A stretch of DNA of 64,000 nucleotides from Megaleporinus macrocephalus (lineage: Eukaryota; Chordata; Actinopteri; Characiformes; Anostomidae), in the NCBI GenBank assembly GCA_021613375.1, contig CM038718.1, positions 43,856,166-43,920,165 of the forward strand. Direction: 5' to 3'. Below, piece by piece: positions 12,511 through 24,873 of the stretch. The notes under the pieces were generated by a model, which was given only the letters and a program-made list of their open reading frames with translations, did no database searches and was not told the origin of the DNA. Within the stretch, counting starts at the first letter, position 1. The number at the start of each line of letters is the position of its first letter. A program made the translations under genes and the position numbers.

Positions 12511-13149
12511 AATTTACTTTTCTTGATTTCATAAATACACTGCTTTAGCTGTGACTGATCCCAGATCGCAGTAAGTAATGCTGATTGAAGGCTCATTTGC
12601 ATAGCCAGCATGTCGTCCCTCAACAGTGTAAACTCACAGAACTCAAACTATACCATCACATCCTGCCTTATATATAATATAATAAGAGATGCACTGATCT
12701 GATTTACTGGATGGGCACAGATGCTAACCTTATTAAACAGATGGGGGTTTTAATATTACAACAGCACATTTTCCAGAAGCCTACTTTGCTTCATACTTCA
12801 ATGGTGGACAGTGTTTGTAAAGCTAAATGACACCTACATACACCATTCAGTACACCTGACAGATAACGCTACTGACAGTAAAATGGGTTGTACTGAAGAG
12901 CTCAATGGCTTTAAACTCCTAAACAACCTCAACCTACATTTAAAAGCTGATAGGTACGTACAGTTATTTAGTACTTGAGCAACATATAATCAAAACAACT
13001 CTATATTTGTTTTAATAGTCAATAGATTATTCAGTTCTCACAATAGTTATTTATTGCAGCCCAAGCACATAGTAACATATACCATGTTTGCCTTACAGTT
13101 CTGCTTAGTGATTCTATAATAAAGTATAAATATTTAAATATATAAAGTA
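12511..13149. other. Repeat-derived noncoding DNA
   Basis: Positions 12900-13110 resemble parts of the hAT-like repeats at 15275-15600 and 16610-16910, for example 'acatttaaaagctgatag'. No gene is seen. Confidence 0.45.
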
Positions 13150-13424
13150 TAAATATTTCATTTTCTTTTCTGCATGGAGTTCAATGAACATGGATCATGT
13201 GGGCCATCCTCACTGAGGTTACACGGGGCTCTTCATAAAGCCTTCCGCGTATACTGTCTATAAAGACATGGTTCAGTGGTAGCATTTAAGAAATCCAGCC
13301 ACTCTCTAAACCATCTACAGAGACCGCAAAGCACTGACGATGTCAGACGAAGAGTAATGGGATGATATCAGCGGGGATTCTAGTGAAGTGTAAATGTGAG
13401 AACACAGTGCAGCACTCAATGGCG
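13150..13424 (+). repeat. Direct repeat F, copy 1
   Basis: Aligns with 15760-16060, sharing 'aaaccatctacagagaccgc' and 'actgacgatgtcagacgaag'. It is directly followed by repeat E copy 2, whereas the 15760 copy is not, which shows shuffling of modules. Confidence 0.8.
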
Positions 13425-13582
13425 CTGCCATAAGATGCCCTGCTAGATCTGCCCTGGTCAACAGTAAGTGCTATTATTGGGAAACAAACAAAACAACGAG
13501 GTATACCATGTTAATTCTCTGGAGAGGATCTGTAGTTCCTAAAAAATAGTTTATCCTTTGTTGTATTACTCTTTTCCAAAGT
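13425..13582 (+). repeat. Direct repeat E, copy 2
   Basis: Second copy of 11816-11998, about 1.6 kb downstream in the same orientation. Confidence 0.8.
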
Positions 13583-13794
13583 GCCTATATGAGCATAAAA
13601 GGGAGAACAACATTCTAGGTTAGTTTAGTATCTGAAGCATCAGCAGTTGATGGCTTGCTGACCGACTCAAAATGACCAGAAAGAAACAACTTTCTTTAGA
13701 GACCCGTCAGTTCATTGTTGTGTTAAGAAAGGAAGATACTCCATTGAAAACAAGAACATTTCACTTCACTGTGATCCCAAACTTTTGAGCTGTA

Positions 13795-13795
<1 letters not shown>
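13583..13795 (-). mobile_element. Family D MITE, truncated inverted copy
   Basis: The reverse complement matches the left 200 bp of 10965-11483, including 'gatcccaaacttttgagc' at its outer end. The end abuts a TA microsatellite, consistent with the TA target. Confidence 0.8.

Positions 13796-13871
<76 letters not shown>
13796..13871. repeat. (TA)n microsatellite
   Basis: Thirty-eight uninterrupted TA units, starting at the terminus of the family D MITE. Confidence 0.97.
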
Positions 13872-13873
<2 letters not shown>

Positions 13874-14752
13874 GCATTACAGTAAATTAATTGATATATA
13901 GGTATGATACTCACCAACACACATATAATATGTCATATAATGTACATAGATTTTAAACATGGACCTCGGATCCATTTCTCAGCCCTGGATTTTATAATTA
14001 CTGTTAATTACGATACTATGTGGCCAATGAGTAACATAAACAGATCAGTCATCAACATTCTCGAGTCCAAATACTTTTGTCCATATAGTATATACACAGA
14101 TTTTGAACTGAAGAAGAAAATAGTCACCAAAAAAAAAAACCTGAGTGCCAAATATCACTACTCATTATCAGAAAAGATGGAATCAATGCATCCCTAGTAT
14201 GTGTTCCTAACTCTGTAGAGCATGTACAGAATCCAGCAGGAAATAACAGCGAGCATTTGGCAGGTCGCAGTGACACTTACAACTATGTGCAATATTTTGT
14301 GGCTGTTACAGTCCAGGCTTGATGCCAGAGGAAGCAGATCAATGCGGTGTGAAGGTAGGAATTGTTGAGTACAAGGTCATGTCTTGGTCATTGAGAGTGA
14401 ATCACTGACTACAGACTTAAACAGCACACTGTAATATTGGGTGCTATTATGAAGTCTCAGTAGATGCTCAATAATTTACATATTAAATCAACGTAATTGC
14501 TTTTACTTAGTATATAAAAGCATGAATGGAACTGGCGTAGACCAAAACCTTACTGCAGAGCCGTCCCAGAATAATTTTATAGGCTTTTATAGGCAGACGT
14601 CTGTATCCCATCACCACCACTGTGTATGTATGTATGTATGTAAATGCTTGAGAACAAATTATGTTTACAATTAGATATACAGAAATCCTACAGACTTGAA
14701 CCCTGAAGTTTCTAAGCGAAAATAAGTCAACACATTACCTACAGAGAACATA
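13872..14752. other. Noncoding DNA, no gene recognised
   Basis: Contains a short fragment 'gcttttataggcagacgtct' (14582) related to repeats at 35150 and 36240. No conserved frame is present. Confidence 0.45.
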
Positions 14753-15103
14753 CACTGTTCAGCCATAACATTAAAACCACCTCCTTGTATCTACACACAC
14801 TGTCCACTGTATCAGCTCCACTGACCATACAGGAGCTCCACTTACAGACTGTAGTTCATCTGAATCTCTGTATACTTTATTACTCTGTTCTTTAATGATC
14901 AGGACCATCAGGACCACAGTAGAGCCGATATTACTTCGGTGGTGGCTCATTCTCAGCACTATAGTGACACTGAGAACAATGTCTGCAGCCAATCAGATAA
15001 ACTACAGTCTGTAAGTATAGATCCTATATGGTAAGTGGAGCTGATAACATGGACAATGTATGTAGGTATAAGGAGGTTGATTTAATGTTATGGCTGATCT
15101 GTT
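14753..15103. mobile_element. Palindromic MITE family P, near-complete copy
   Basis: The left end reads 'cagccataacattaaaacca' and the right end is its inverted complement, 'taatgttatggctgatctgt'. The arms of about 120-160 bp include 'ctacagactgtagttcatct'-type sequence on the left and its inverse on the right. A TA lies at the left border and a long TA array at the right. Length is about 350 bp, with no coding content. Tc1/mariner origin is likely but not proven. Confidence 0.8.
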
Positions 15104-15107
15104 TATA

Positions 15108-15182
<75 letters not shown>
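15108..15182. repeat. (TA)n microsatellite
   Basis: Continuous TA run beginning within a few bases of the right end of the MITE at 14753-15103. Confidence 0.97.
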
Positions 15183-15186
<4 letters not shown>

Positions 15187-15274
15187 ATATATATATACAT
15201 CTACTGTTTGCTAAAACATAAAACGTGACCTGTGCAAATGTTCTGGCACATTTTATGTGTTTAGTTAACCTGAG

Positions 15275-15600
15275 GTTTTAGATATGACTGAAAGTCTCTA
15301 GAGTACTTAGTAGGGGTGCAACGATTAATCGACTTAAATCAATGAAATCAATAAAATCAATGACCAAATTAGATGCCAACTCATTTTTGAGTAAGGTATT
15401 CACCTTCAATATCTTTATTGTTAGTTAGCAAATGCATAAAACAACCTCTAGCTACATTTAAAAGATGACAGATACATACAATTACTTGGAAACCGAGCAA
15501 GTTGTGATCTGAATAATCGATTATTCGTTTCAATAATTTATGGATTATTCGATTATCAAAATAGCAGTTTGTTGCAGCCTCATTGATATATACCATGCTT
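15275..15600 (+). mobile_element. hAT-like repeat G, copy 1
   Basis: Starts near 'taggggtgcaacgattaatc' and contains 'gattattcgtttcaataatt'. A second copy occurs at 16610-16910. The beginning resembles fish hAT termini. No transposase is present. Confidence 0.5.
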
Positions 15601-15759
15601 TTCCTACAGTATTGCTTAATGATTAAAAAGAAAGTATAAACATTTTATGACTCTTATGAATAAAAGAGAACATTTGGACCCATTTGCATCACAAAGCCAT
15701 TCAAATAGCCATTCAAATAGCCATTCATTCAAAGACACCCAGTGTGTCAAAGTCAGGTT

Positions 15760-16160
15760 CTTTTCTTTTCTGTATGGAGTTCAATAAACATGGGTCATGT
15801 GGTCCGTCTGAGGTTACACAGTGCCCTTCAGCTGTGATAAAGCCTTCAGTCTATACTGTCTATGACGACACGGTTCTGTGGTACTGTAGCGTTTAAGAAA
15901 ACCAGCCACCCTCTAAACCATCTACAGAGACCGCAAAGCACTGACGATGTCAGACGAAGAGTAGAGGGGCGATAACAGCGGGGATCCCAACATGCACCAG
16001 TGTGCAGCGAGTCCGATTCTAGTGACGCGTAAACGTGAGAACACAGTGCGGCACTCGCCTTTATGTTACTGATGCATGTGAAATCTGAACCGCACTCCAG
16101 CAGCAGCACATCTCTGGGGAATCCTACAGTGAAGCATGAGGGACTCCGTCAGGAAGCAGA
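15760..16160 (+). repeat. Direct repeat F, copy 2, with longer right extension
   Basis: Aligns with 13150-13424, then continues through 'ccagcagcagcacatctctg' where copy 1 diverges. Short frames on both strands show no domain. Confidence 0.75.
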
Positions 16161-16399
16161 ATATAGGAAATCCATTCAGAAACCAAGGACTGTGATTGAT
16201 GTAAGCAGGGGAGAGGGGCAAAAAAGCCCCCCTAGTGAACATATAGCTCCTTAAAGGACCATATTCAGCATATATTTTTCTTGAACTGCAGCTTAAGCAG
16301 GCTGTTTTTGACACTGTGCCCTTAAAAATGATTTTATACTCGTTCTTCCAAAGAAAAACATGTATTTTTTCCTATTTTTATTTGAACATGGTAGCTATT

Positions 16400-16600
16400 G
16401 TTTATACTGTGTGACAATTTTATGAATTTGATGATGAAGAGACCAGTAGAAATGCTCAAAAATAGCTTTAAAAAAATCTGGTTCCATAAAGTTACAGTTT
16501 TTATATATATTAATGGTCAGGACCACCGCACTGCAGTGACGCTGACGTGGTGGTGGTGGGGTGTTAGTGTCTGTTGTGCTGGTACAAGTGGAATTAACCA
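16400..16600 (+). repeat. Fragments of MITE families
   Basis: Positions 16400-16500 match an arm of the 25990-26505 MITE ('accagtagaaatgctc'). Positions 16520-16600 match the interior of family P ('accgcactgcagtgacgctg'). Confidence 0.55.
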
Positions 16601-16609
16601 GAGGTAATC

Positions 16610-16910
16610 ATAGTTTTGCAGATGACTGAAAGTACTAGAATACTTAGTAGGGGGGCAATGATTAATCGACTTAGTCGACCAAAATCAATGACCAAATTAG
16701 TTAGCAACTCATTTTTGAGTAAATATTCAACTTCAATGTCTTTACTATTAGTCAGCAAATGCATAAAACAACCTCAAGCTAAATTTAAAAGCTGATAGTT
16801 ACACACAATTATTTGGTAATTATTTGGTATTCATAATCCAAATAATTGATTATTCGTTTCAATAATTCATAGATTATTCGATTATCAAAATAGCTTTAAA
16901 AAATTCTGGT
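16610..16910 (+). mobile_element. hAT-like repeat G, copy 2
   Basis: Closely repeats 15275-15580, including 'gactgaaagta', 'cgattaatcgactta'-like sequence and 'gattattcgattatcaaaat'. Confidence 0.5.
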
Positions 16911-16941
16911 TCCATTAAGTTACATTGAAAGTAAAGACAGT

Positions 16942-17689
<748 letters not shown>

Positions 17690-18075
17690 TGGTCCATAAA
17701 ACTGATTTGTTTGTTTTAAGGTAATATACAGTTTGCAGAATACCGGTGTAAGATAATACTGAAAATATTAAATATCGCAATATTATGTTTTGTGATACTG
17801 TATTGCTTTTTAAAAACACTGTAATTAATTTTAATCGATAGCTTACAATCAAAGATTTGTGAAAGACAGTGATTCATTTTGTGTAGGGCTTAAACCCCTG
17901 ACCGCTGTTCTTCATCATTAGACTCCTCCACTCTAACATAAACAAGTAGCACAAGGCCGCACTGCTAACATTAACATTAGTAAAATCTATGCATGTGGTG
18001 GTGTTTGATTTTATATTACTATGACAAATTATATACATATATCATCATTTATCGTATCAGCATAGCCCCAGAACA
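17690..18075 (-). mobile_element. hAT-like nonautonomous element (copy 2, inverted)
   Basis: Related on the opposite strand to 7130-7457: both have alternating 'gatatt/aatatc' motifs, a 'cagtgattcatt'-type segment and a 'ccactctaacataaacaa' stretch facing 'ttgttaatgttggagtgg' in the other copy. Confidence 0.5.
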
Positions 18076-18822
18076 TCTAAACACCTTCTACAGTTTTACA
18101 TGGTATTGGCACATTCTAGGTACAAATCTACTTTAAATCTACTTCAAATCTCTAAAATTAAATAAATAATACCATTACTGTAGCAAAACAAGATAAACTA
18201 CCGTAGACATTGTTCGAGAGTTATAGCAAATTTGAATAACAGAAAAAATCTGTGCATGTTGGCTGATTAGATGCTTTCTTATTAATGAAAATGAAGCTGT
18301 ATGGCTGTAAACGAGGTCCTTATTACTAGCACTGGAGTCATGCTTTTCAGATTTCATATGAGAATCCAGTGCTTTCCAAATCACAGTTCACACTGCACTG
18401 GATGATTTCAAACATCAGCAATATTTATCATCATCCATCAAATTTGCATTTACCAATGGCTGAACTTGCACTGCATCCTTGAAAATTCATGTTCTTGGTT
18501 TTTGGATAAACACGTTCCGCTTTAACTTTAAAATGCAGCTCACAGGTTACTAATGCTACCTACCAAGTGTTAGTGTGCACCAAGTATTTAATGTGCAAAC
18601 AAGTACTGTAGGTACTGGATGCTGTGGAAAGGGTCATTTATGTGGGATGTAGAGTAAAAGACCTTTAAGTCCTTCTTAGACCTTGAATATCAAAAAGGAT
18701 ATTTAAGAAGTTTTATAAGATCTGCAGGGACCCAGCAAGCTTTGAACAAATCGTTTCTGTGATGTCACAAAAACCAACACATTTACATATATCTGCCTAC
18801 TCAGCCTACAGTCGTATACTAA
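18076..18822. other. No recognised gene or repeat
   Basis: Read on both strands; nothing beyond short frames without domains. Confidence 0.4.
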
Positions 18823-19052
18823 AGGTTAGGGATCCGGTCTTGTGACCAGAAGGTCGCCGGTGCGATCCCCAGGACTGGCAGGCCACGACTGAAGTGCCCT
18901 TGAGCAAGGCACCTAACCCCGACTGCTCCCTGGGTACCATGGATAGGCATGCCCTCTGGGCATGTGTGCTCACTGCCCCCTAGTGTGTATATGTGGGTGT
19001 TTCACTGCACGGATGGGTTAAATGCGGAGGTAAAATTCTGTTATTCTAGTTA
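18823..19052 (+). mobile_element. tRNA-derived SINE, V-SINE-like
   Basis: The 5' part is tRNA-like, with a B-box-like 'ggtcgccggtgcgatcc' at about 18852. It is followed by the conserved central segment 'cttgagcaaggcacctaacc' and 'gctccctggg', then 'gctcactgccccctagtgtg' and a tail 'gggttaaatgcggaggt'. This order is that of V-SINE-type elements common in teleosts. About 230 bp; the retroposition tail is short. Confidence 0.85.
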
Positions 19053-19624
19053 TAAATTCTACAAAATGTATCCCTCCCATTCATTCTCAACCTAAAAAAA
19101 ATAGTGTTTCAGCCCTGGATCAGGTACAACACAGGACAGCCAATTAGAACATAGATGATTTACATATACTGGTCACACTAACTTTAACAGGCTGTTGAAC
19201 AGAGAGTTTTCCTGAGTCAAGTGTACCTCAAGGATAAATTAAGGACATTTATTGTTATTAATATGCTTCTAATGCGGTATTAAAACTAAAGTGGGATGGG
19301 TTGCAATAAATGGATTTCCCAGATTAGATCTGGGAGCAAGAACATGACAGCATAACTGATCGGTTGCAGAGTCTAATTATGTGGAACAGTGTTTAGATGG
19401 ATGGCTGAAACTTTCCAGTCTTGCAAAGGCTACTCGGCTGCTGTACTCGACTGAGACTTGCATGCGGTACACAATAATAAAGGTCAGCGGATTTGGGTCT
19501 ATTCAGCATCGGGTATCACATTTGTGCATATGGATGTTATAATTAGCCGCATAAAAAGCTTACATGTGCATTACAATCTATTCTAGTGTGATGAACAATC
19601 ATTTTCCAGTTCACTAATAGCATA
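19053..19624. other. Repeat-poor segment of syn2 intron 1
   Basis: Positions 19080-19180 resemble 22950-23030 ('acaggacagcc' context). From 19320 to 19560 the sequence is unique, with homeodomain-type cores such as 'ttataattagccgcataaaa'. Possible regulatory DNA, not shown. Confidence 0.3.
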
Positions 19625-20850
19625 ATAGCTACAGAGTGTTTTATGACTGAGCAATATTAGTTCTGCTCATAATTATGCATAGTGGGGATTTGCTGTGGCT
19701 GATGTGCGGACTGAACATGAAATAAAAATCAATATCACCTGAAATATCATGTGAAAAGTAAAGATCTGAATCATCTGAATTGTAAAGATCATTTTTGTGC
19801 TCAGGACTTTATGGGTGGGTCTGAAATCACTGGCTTGATGACACACTGGAGCCGTACTTAGCATAACCCCTCATCTAACACCATAGCGCTATAGAAACTA
19901 GAGGGCATTAGCATCAGCTAGGTCAGTGCCCAGTGTCTACACACCACATGATGAGTCTCGAAGCTCCTGTTACAGCTCCCTGGCCCTCCCTAGAAAGCGC
20001 CTAACTTTAGCTAGGCTAACTGTAATGGCTGTGAAGCTGTACTTTGAATAGGCCATTTATGGAACAGGACAACGAGGCTACAGGCTACTACTTCCCCGTT
20101 AGCAGCCCACTAACGTTACAGCTACAGAGTGTTTTATTACTGAGTAATATCAGGTTTGCTTATAATTATGCATAGTGTTTATTTGCTGTGGGTGATGCGT
20201 AGACAGAACGATAAAGGTTTTGGAAAACAACTGAAAATATCATGTGAAAAGACTACAAACTATGCAGAACTGAATTGTAAAGATCATTTCTGTGCTTGAG
20301 ACTTCTTTGGGCGAACCTGAAATTATGACTTGATGATGCACTGGAGCCGTACTTAGCATAACTCCTCATCTAACACTATAACGTATAGAAACTAGAGCAC
20401 ATTGGCATCAGCTAGGTCAGGGCCCCGTGGTTACTTGTCACATGATGAGTCTCACAGCTCCTGTTACAGCTCGCCGACCCTCCTTAGACAGCACCTGCTT
20501 CACCAACTTCAGCTAGGCTAACTGCACTGGCCGTAATGCTGTAATAGGCCACACAAGGTCGTATCTCCGGGTAATACATTAGCCCAGATAATCACTTATG
20601 GAACAGGGCAAACAGGCTACAGGCTACAACATCTTGGTTAGCAGCCCACTAATAATATCATAGCTGCAGAGTGAGCAATATAATGCCCATAAATACTCTA
20701 AAATTATAGCTTGATTATGCACTGGAGCCGTACTTAGCATAACCCCTCATCTAACACTAAAGCGTTATAGAAACTAGAGCGCATTAGCATCAGCTAGGTC
20801 AGTGCCTAGTGGCTAAATGCCACATGATGAGTCTTGACGCTCACGCCCCT
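19625..20850. repeat. Tandem repeat H, unit about 500 bp, first block
   Basis: The marker 'ggagccgtacttagcataac' recurs at about 19848, 20344 and 20725, and 'ataattatgcatagtg' at about 19668 and 20161. Units carry 'cattagcatcagctaggtca' and 'ggctacaggctac'. The third unit is shortened. No coding potential is recognised. Confidence 0.85.
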
Positions 20851-21779
20851 TCTTAATAAGACAAGACAAGACAAGTAGCAAGTTTAAGTGGACAATGTGG
20901 AACAGATGTAATAATGTTAAGCTTAAAATATAATCTCTATCTAATTTACCAAGAAACATTTATTTTTGCCCTTTAACCCCACTGACCAAGAGATTAAGAC
21001 CCAAAAGATAGCCCAAGGTTGCTACAGTTTAAGGCCTATACAAGACAAAACACTAATTTTGCAACATCTTTTTTTTTTTAATGGGACTATCAAATTAGTC
21101 AACTGTCCAAAGGACCAACTAAATGTGTTCTATGTTCTCAGTTTTGATCAAATTCAACTTTGATCAAAAAATATCAGGCCTAGCCTATTTAAGTTCAACA
21201 AAATATTAGGCCTAGCCTATTTAAGTTCAACAAAATATTAGGCCTAGCCTGATTTCAGTGCCAATAAGGTAAACCAAAATCATTTTCTTTGCCATCTCAG
21301 AGTCTGGAAAAATTGGGTAATTTGGGGCGTAAAACAGGGGATAATTAGTTATTGCAGTCGGTAGAGCGATATGAATGAATATGTTGTACTGTATGATAAA
21401 TGCTCATCACTTTTGCTGCAGAAATGTTATCAAGCTGGGGTTTTTTTGGTTTAATGAGAAACGATTTGCATGTATGTTGCGGTCCATTCGCCACTGAAAC
21501 GGCATCTTTTTCGGCTGCCTAACCTGATGGAACAGCGTGCTCTCAAATTTGAGATTGTTGACAATGTTGAGGAGGCGTTCGTGTACGTGTGAATAGCTTG
21601 ATTGACAAAGACTACCGCTTTTTTTTAACAAAAGTGAAGAGCAAGCCTACCCACAGACATGTTCTATTTTCAGTTAGGTAGAATGCTCGATTTGCGTGAT
21701 GCGAACAAGGCGTAAAATTGCTGTACAGTGCAACGTAAAGCGGGACAGGTGGTCACCCTACATACATTGATGGTCACTT
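20851..21779. mobile_element. Unrelated insert within tandem repeat H, possibly transposon-derived
   Basis: This 0.9-kb block shares nothing with the surrounding H units. At 21160-21250 it holds about 2.5 direct units of a 37-bp repeat ('aggcctagcctatttaagtt'). Its right end, 'cgggacaggtggtcacccta', resembles the outward end of hAT-type elements when read in reverse. I found no matching left terminus. Confidence 0.4.
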
Positions 21780-22620
21780 ATGGAACTTATGGAACATTAG
21801 CAGTCTACTAATAACATCAGAGCTACAGAGTGTTTTATGACTGAGCAATATCAGTTTTGCTGATAATTATGCATAGTGTGTATCTGCTGTGGCTGATGCG
21901 TAGATGGAACGTGCAATAAAAATCTTAGCCTTCATTACAGGATGTGCTCATGGATTCACTCACAAGCCTTACAGAGCGTGTGTTTGTTTAGAAAAGAAAA
22001 AGCCTACAAGCCTACAAACAATGTAGAACTGAATTGTGAAGATCATTTCTGTGCTCTGGATGTTGTGGGCGAGTCTAAAAATCACTGGCTTGATGACGCA
22101 CTGGAGCCGTACTCAGCATAACCCCTTATCTAACGCTATAGTTATAGAAACTAGCGCACCTTAGCATAAGTGGCTAGTCTCGCAGCTCCTGTTACGGCTT
22201 GCCGGCCCTCCTCAGACAGCGCTTCTGCTAGTTTTAACTGCACTGGCCGTGATGCTGTGCTTTGAATAGGCCACACACGGTTATGTCTCCAGTAAATGCA
22301 TTAGCTGGGATGGGACAGGGCAAAGTGGATACAGGCTACTACTTCTCTGTTAGCAGCCCGCTAATAACATTATATCCGCAGGGTGTTTTATGACTGAGCC
22401 ATAGTTAGCTCTGCTTATACTTATGCACAGTGTGGATTCATCCATTAGCCCTAAAGTCTGTGTACAATATTTCTTTCTAAACACATTATACATGTTAGAA
22501 AATCATATGAAACGACATATAAATAGAACTACGTAGCGCATTAGCTACAATGGAGGCTTATAAAACATGGCTAAAAGGCTACAGGCTACTACTTCTCTGT
22601 TAGCCGCCCCTAAAGAATGA
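21780..22620. repeat. Tandem repeat H, second block
   Basis: H markers resume here: 'gagtgttttatgactgagca' near 21828, 'ggagccgtactcagcataac' near 22103, and 'ggctactacttctctgttag' near 22332 and 22584. Units are more diverged and shortened than in the first block. Confidence 0.8.
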
Positions 22621-23059
22621 CTACTCAGTGGCAGAGTGAGAGAAACAAGGTTGATTCTTGGGTAGTTTAGTGTCCTTTGGCTCTGAACTGGATTCTGGTT
22701 CTGGTGGCTCAAACCTGCCTGGCTCAAAAAGTACAATAAAGCTGCTAGATGGTCTGTTTTTTTCTATACTTTCTGTATTTTTTAATCATTATTATTGGCT
22801 GTGTGGTTAATAACACCTTATCCTGTGTCATGACAAACACATACTTATTACTGCTTTACACTGACTGTCACAAAAATGAATGCATTCACATATACCCGTC
22901 TATTCAGCCTATAGCAGTTAACCCCTCCGCCCATTCAAGATGAAGGAGTGTTTCAGTTCGGGCTGCTTTCGGAATAAGCCAACACAGGGCAGCCCATCAG
23001 AATAGACAGCAATTACATATATCCTAAATATAACAAAGGAATAATAGTTAAAGCCTGCT
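22621..23059. other. No recognised gene
   Basis: AT-rich DNA. Positions 22950-23030 resemble 19100-19180. Nothing else could be identified. Confidence 0.4.
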
Positions 23060-23399
23060 TAATCCTAACAAGAGGTCATATAGAAATGAATTGCAACAAC
23101 TAATAGTACATGAAACGATGTCATTGGTGGACGTCAGAGGAAAAAAAAGAAAGAACATAAGAAAATGTATATGGGACCCTGAATTATTTGTGAATAGGGA
23201 TGCACACTAAGTGTGTTTACATTTACGTTTAACATTCCGATTTTGGGAAATTCGAAAGAAATCAGAGTAAGGGTACACCTGAAATTTGATTACTGAGCCA
23301 ATACCCAGCTCCTGCTATACGATTACTAGGCCTTTATCTGATCTATGACCACTTCAATAATCAGATAGCTGAATCTGATCAGATTACTGAGTACATGCA

Positions 23400-23640
23400 T
23401 ATCCATGAATCCATTAATTATCTTCCGCTTTTTCTGGGTCACGGCGGGGCTGGAGCCAATCCCAGCATCATCGGATGAAGGCACACCATGGACAGGTCGC
23501 CAGTCCATTGCATGGCCAACACTCACTCACACACTCACACCTACGGGCAGATTAGAGTGAGTGATCAACCTAACATGCGGGAATCGAACCTTGCTCTTGG
23601 GCGACAGTGCTAACCACTACACCACCATGCCGCCAATCTC
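23400..23640 (+). mobile_element. Common teleost LINE-tail-like repeat (copy 1)
   Basis: Order of motifs: 'ttatcttccgctttttctgg', 'accatggacaggtcgccagt', 'gatcaacctaacatg' and 'gggaatcgaaccttg', ending in 'ccactacaccaccatgccgc'. This family is widespread in teleosts. Assignment to a particular LINE clade is not possible here. Confidence 0.65.
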
Positions 23641-24042
23641 AAAACTAAATCACAGATAATTACTAAACCAAGATTAGCCCCACTGATCAGATATTAAAAT
23701 TTGACTGATATTTCAAACCAGTTAAACAGTTAAATTCTAATTGCTCAATTCTAATAAGAGGTCATATGAAAATTAATTGCAACTTTTTTTAGTACATGAA
23801 ACAACGTCATAGGTGGACATCAGAGAAAAGAAGGAAAATAAGAAAATGTATATGTGACCCTCAATTATTTGTTAATTACATTTACGTTTAACAATCCAAT
23901 AACTGCACAAAATCAGATTTTTCACTTATCTGAAAGAAATTAGAGTAAGGGTAAACCTGAAATGTAATTTCTGAACTAAAAGCCAGCTTTCATTATCAGA
24001 CTTGTTAATCGGACTACTAGGTATTTATCTGGTATTCATCGG

Positions 24043-24215
24043 GTGAAGGCGGGGTACACCAAGGACAGGTCATCGGTCCATTGCATGACCAACACACTCT
24101 CAACAGGTAAACCCACTCAAGCACAGGGAGAACATGCAAACTCCACACAGAACAGCCTGGACCGGGAATCGAACCTTGCTCTTAGGCGACAGTGCTATCC
24201 ACTACAGCACCGTAT
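24043..24215 (+). mobile_element. Common teleost LINE-tail-like repeat (copy 2)
   Basis: Matches 23440-23640, and also retains 'gcacagggagaacatgcaaa', missing from copy 1 but present at 60643-60662. The first 40 bp are lost. Confidence 0.65.
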
Positions 24216-24304
24216 CAGAACTATATCACAGATAATTACTAAACCAAGATTAGCCCCACTGATCAGATATTCAAATTTGACTGATATTTCAAACTAGTAT
24301 GCAC

Positions 24305-24790
24305 TAGCACTAGCCTGAAAGTGACGCTGAGCTACTGTGCTCACATTTTTTTTTCATTTTACAGCGTTTATAGTCCTACGGATGAAGGCAGGTCCCAATA
24401 TCTGCATACTATAACTGCTCATGTATCAACAGTGTGCATGAATGATATCACTGCTAAATTCCCATATCAGTGCTTCCCTGTCTGCGATACTAAGCTCCTC
24501 ATTATCACATAACAGCACAAAGCCTCCATATGCAAATAACAAGTCACTACATTGCTTGTTTTGTGCATCGTGATCAATCTGTGGATCTTTTAACCCTTTA
24601 AATGCCACTCCTCTGTCCTGCAGCTTAGGAATAGTCTGGTAGGTTTGCATCCTTTTTAATGCATTTACTGAACAATCATAAGCCTCAGGATGTAACCTGG
24701 GTGAATTAATTTTAGGGGTTAATGAAGCAAAGCATTCACATGCCTGCACAAACCGTTTTAACCTACAACTGCATTACGCTCTGATGCACT
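24305..24790. promoter_or_regulatory. Repeat-free segment beside syn2 exon 1, candidate intronic enhancer
   Basis: This lies just inside intron 1, within 0.6 kb of the syn2 exon 1 donor. It has no match elsewhere in the window and contains a perfect POU octamer, 'atgcaaat', at 24530-24537. A 107-codon minus-strand frame is present but shows no domain. Regulatory function is inference. Confidence 0.3.
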
Positions 24791-24873
24791 ATAGATGCCG
24801 ATCGCAATCTGGTACCTCGTCCATATCACGCAACCTTAACCGAGACGGCGACAACGCTGATGGGCACACGTAC

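Larger units (their letters stand above)
23060..24300 (+). repeat. Tandem segmental duplication, about 0.6-0.7 kb per copy
   Basis: Copy 1 (about 23060-23720) and copy 2 (about 23755-24298) match through 'gaggtcatat', 'aagaaaatgtatatg' and 'cagataattactaaaccaag', and end in the same 'gactgatatttcaaac'. Each copy contains the same LINE-tail-like repeat, so that repeat was present before the duplication. Confidence 0.85.

Noticed and set aside
13723..13920. Ile/Tyr repeat frames in TA arrays (also near 15028, 16925, 45572, 51229, 51715, 53300)
   Set aside because: TA microsatellites read as alternating Tyr and Ile codons; not genes.
24426..24749. 107-codon minus-strand frame
   Set aside because: It lies after the syn2 exon 1 donor and shows no synapsin or other domain. 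It does not match synapsin exon 2, which should continue into domain C.
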